The position numbers were made by a program, and so were the translations under genes. Below the pieces are notes generated by a model that was not told the DNA's origin, ran no database searches, and worked only from the letters and a program-made list of their open reading frames with translations. DNA of 6,804 nucleotides from Methylomicrobium sp035916875 (GTDB lineage Bacteria; Pseudomonadota; Gammaproteobacteria; Methylococcales; Methylomonadaceae): NCBI RefSeq assembly GCF_035916875.1, contig NZ_JAXUHN010000003.1:1-6804 (forward strand). The letters are read 5' to 3'. Shown in pieces: positions 5,795 to 6,804 of this stretch. Position 1 is the first letter of the stretch. The number at the start of each line of letters is the position of its first letter.

Positions 5795-6685
5795 ATGCAA
5801 AACCGAAAAGCTCACCAAATCGCCGATGTTCTGATCGAAGCCCTGCCTTACATTCAACGCTTCAAAGGCAAGACCGTGGTCGTCAAATTCGGCGGCAACG
5901 CGATGGTCGATGAGGCTCTCAAACACAGTTTCGCGCGCGACATCGTGCTGATGAAACTGGTCGGCATCAATCCGATCGTGGTGCACGGCGGCGGCCCGCA
6001 AATCGGCCGTTTGCTCGAAAGACTCGGCAAAACGACAGATTTCATCGACGGCATGCGGATTACCGACAGCGAAACGATGGACGTGGTCGAGATGGTGCTC
6101 GGGGGGCTAGTCAACAAAGAGATCGTGAATCTGATCAACATTCACGGCGGCAAGGCGGTCGGCCTGACCGGCAAGGACGGCGATTTGATCCGCGCGAAAA
6201 AGATCCACCTGACCAAAGCCGATCCAAGCGCGCAATCGCCCGAAATCATCGATCTTGGCCATGTCGGCGAAGTCAGCAGCATTGACCCGGCGGTCGTCGA
6301 GATGCTCTGCCAGAGCGACTTCATTCCGGTGATCGCGCCGATCGGTGTCGGCGCGGAAGGCCATTCCTATAACATCAATGCCGATCTGGTCGCGGGCAAG
6401 GTCGCGGAAGTGCTGAAAGCCGAAAAATTGATTCTGCTGACCAATACCGCCGGCATTTTGGACAAAGAAGGCCACTTGCTAACCGGTCTGACCCTGAAAG
6501 ACATCGACGATCTGATCGCCGACGGCACGATCTCGGGCGGCATGATTCCGAAAACCCGTTGCGCCACCGATGCGTTACGGGGCGGCGTCGGCAAGGTACA
6601 CATCATCGACGGACGCGTCGAGCATGCGGTGCTGCTTGAATTGTTTACCGATCAAGGCGTTGGCACCTTGCTGCTAAGCCGCTAG
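5795..6685 (+). CDS. argB: Acetylglutamate kinase (N-acetyl-L-glutamate 5-phosphotransferase)
   Basis: Phosphorylates N-acetyl-L-glutamate with ATP, the second and usually feedback-controlled step of arginine synthesis in the cytoplasm. At 296 aa it is full length for the amino-acid-kinase family. Visible motifs are V30-K31-F-G-G-N-A-M37 with the phosphate-binding lysine, V63-H-G-G-G-P-Q-I-G71 for substrate and phosphate contacts, I116-H-G-G-K-A-V-G-L-T-G-K-D-G129, N193-I-N-A-D-L-V-A-G201, L214-L-T-N-T-A-G-I221 and G248-G-M-I-P-K253 with the second ATP lysine. The N-terminal helix (about residues 5-22) ahead of the kinase core and the C-terminal G288-V-G-T-L-L are features of arginine-sensitive hexameric enzymes such as that of Pseudomonas, so arginine feedback inhibition is likely. 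The ribosome-binding site is weak (TGGA-like). It lies 19 bp after algC and is probably co-transcribed with it, as in pseudomonads. Confidence 0.97.
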   Translation: MQNRKAHQIADVLIEALPYIQRFKGKTVVVKFGGNAMVDEALKHSFARDIVLMKLVGINPIVVHGGGPQIGRLLERLGKTTDFIDGMRITDSETMDVVEMVLGGLVNKEIVNLINIHGGKAVGLTGKDGDLIRAKKIHLTKADPSAQSPEIIDLGHVGEVSSIDPAVVEMLCQSDFIPVIAPIGVGAEGHSYNINADLVAGKVAEVLKAEKLILLTNTAGILDKEGHLLTGLTLKDIDDLIADGTISGGMIPKTRCATDALRGGVGKVHIIDGRVEHAVLLELFTDQGVGTLLLSR

Positions 6686-6770
6686 TTAGTGCCTGCCCGA
6701 AAACAAAATATTCCTATAAAATCATAACCCTGCCAGAGATTTTCACAACGAAGATTTTGACGGAACCGGC

Positions 6771-6797
6771 AAAACGGCGAGGCATCAGCCGATTTTT
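6771..6797 (+). terminator. Weak terminator-like hairpin after argB
   Basis: CGGC (6775-6778) pairs with GCCG (6788-6791); the preceding AAAA and following TTTT can extend the stem across a one-base bulge, and TTTTT follows on the + strand. Only four G-C pairs and a 9-base loop make it weak. It lies 85 bases after the argB stop. The window ends too soon to tell whether another gene of the same unit follows. TTGACG at 6757-6762 resembles a -35 box, but no matching -10 box is seen. Confidence 0.35.
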
Positions 6798-6804
6798 CTG
6801 GGTT

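Noticed and set aside
6107..6475. 122-codon open frame on the - strand
   Set aside because: Antisense to argB; its composition is the mirror of argB codons and argB is certain.

Overview
The window looks like chromosomal DNA from a gammaproteobacterium. The strongest argument is the gene order dut - algC - argB, all on the + strand, which is a conserved neighbourhood in Pseudomonas and relatives and, as I recall, in Methylococcales methanotrophs. The long membrane-anchored form of AlgC and the intergenic repeat style fit a methanotroph such as Methylomonas or Methylobacter. That genus-level guess is an inference; no marker gene here proves it.

Layout, left to right. Positions 1-295 hold no gene. 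They carry a compact GC hairpin and, at the extreme left edge, a ribosome-binding-site-like stretch on the - strand that may belong to a leftward gene outside the window. Positions 296-940 encode a 214-residue exported protein of unknown function with visibly lower GC than the rest. Positions 941-1594 are non-coding and repeat-rich: one long hairpin (1091-1138), a large imperfect palindrome of about 157 bp (1323-1479) that looks like a MITE-type or palindromic intergenic element, then two tandem palindromes overlapping a possible promoter (1502-1550). Positions 1595-2439 hold two overlapping genes for the two halves of a split YeeE/YedE-type sulfur-compound (thiosulfate-type) transporter, closed by a strong intrinsic terminator (2452-2487).

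From 2606 the housekeeping block begins: dUTPase (dut), then the phosphomannomutase/phosphoglucomutase AlgC with an N-terminal two-pass membrane part and a Cache-like extracytoplasmic domain, then acetylglutamate kinase (argB). algC and argB are 19 bp apart and surely co-transcribed. dut is separated from algC by 116 bp, so algC may also have its own promoter. The window ends 119 bp after argB, with a weak terminator-like hairpin.

Functionally the window joins nucleotide-pool hygiene (dUTP removal), sugar-phosphate supply for polysaccharides (mannose-1-P/glucose-1-P), the committed step of arginine synthesis, and an apparently independent sulfur-uptake cassette. I see no defence system, CRISPR array, tRNA, rRNA or intact transposase. 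The items most worth a second look are the sensor-like front end of AlgC, the split transporter with its palindromic control region, and the palindromic element beside it.
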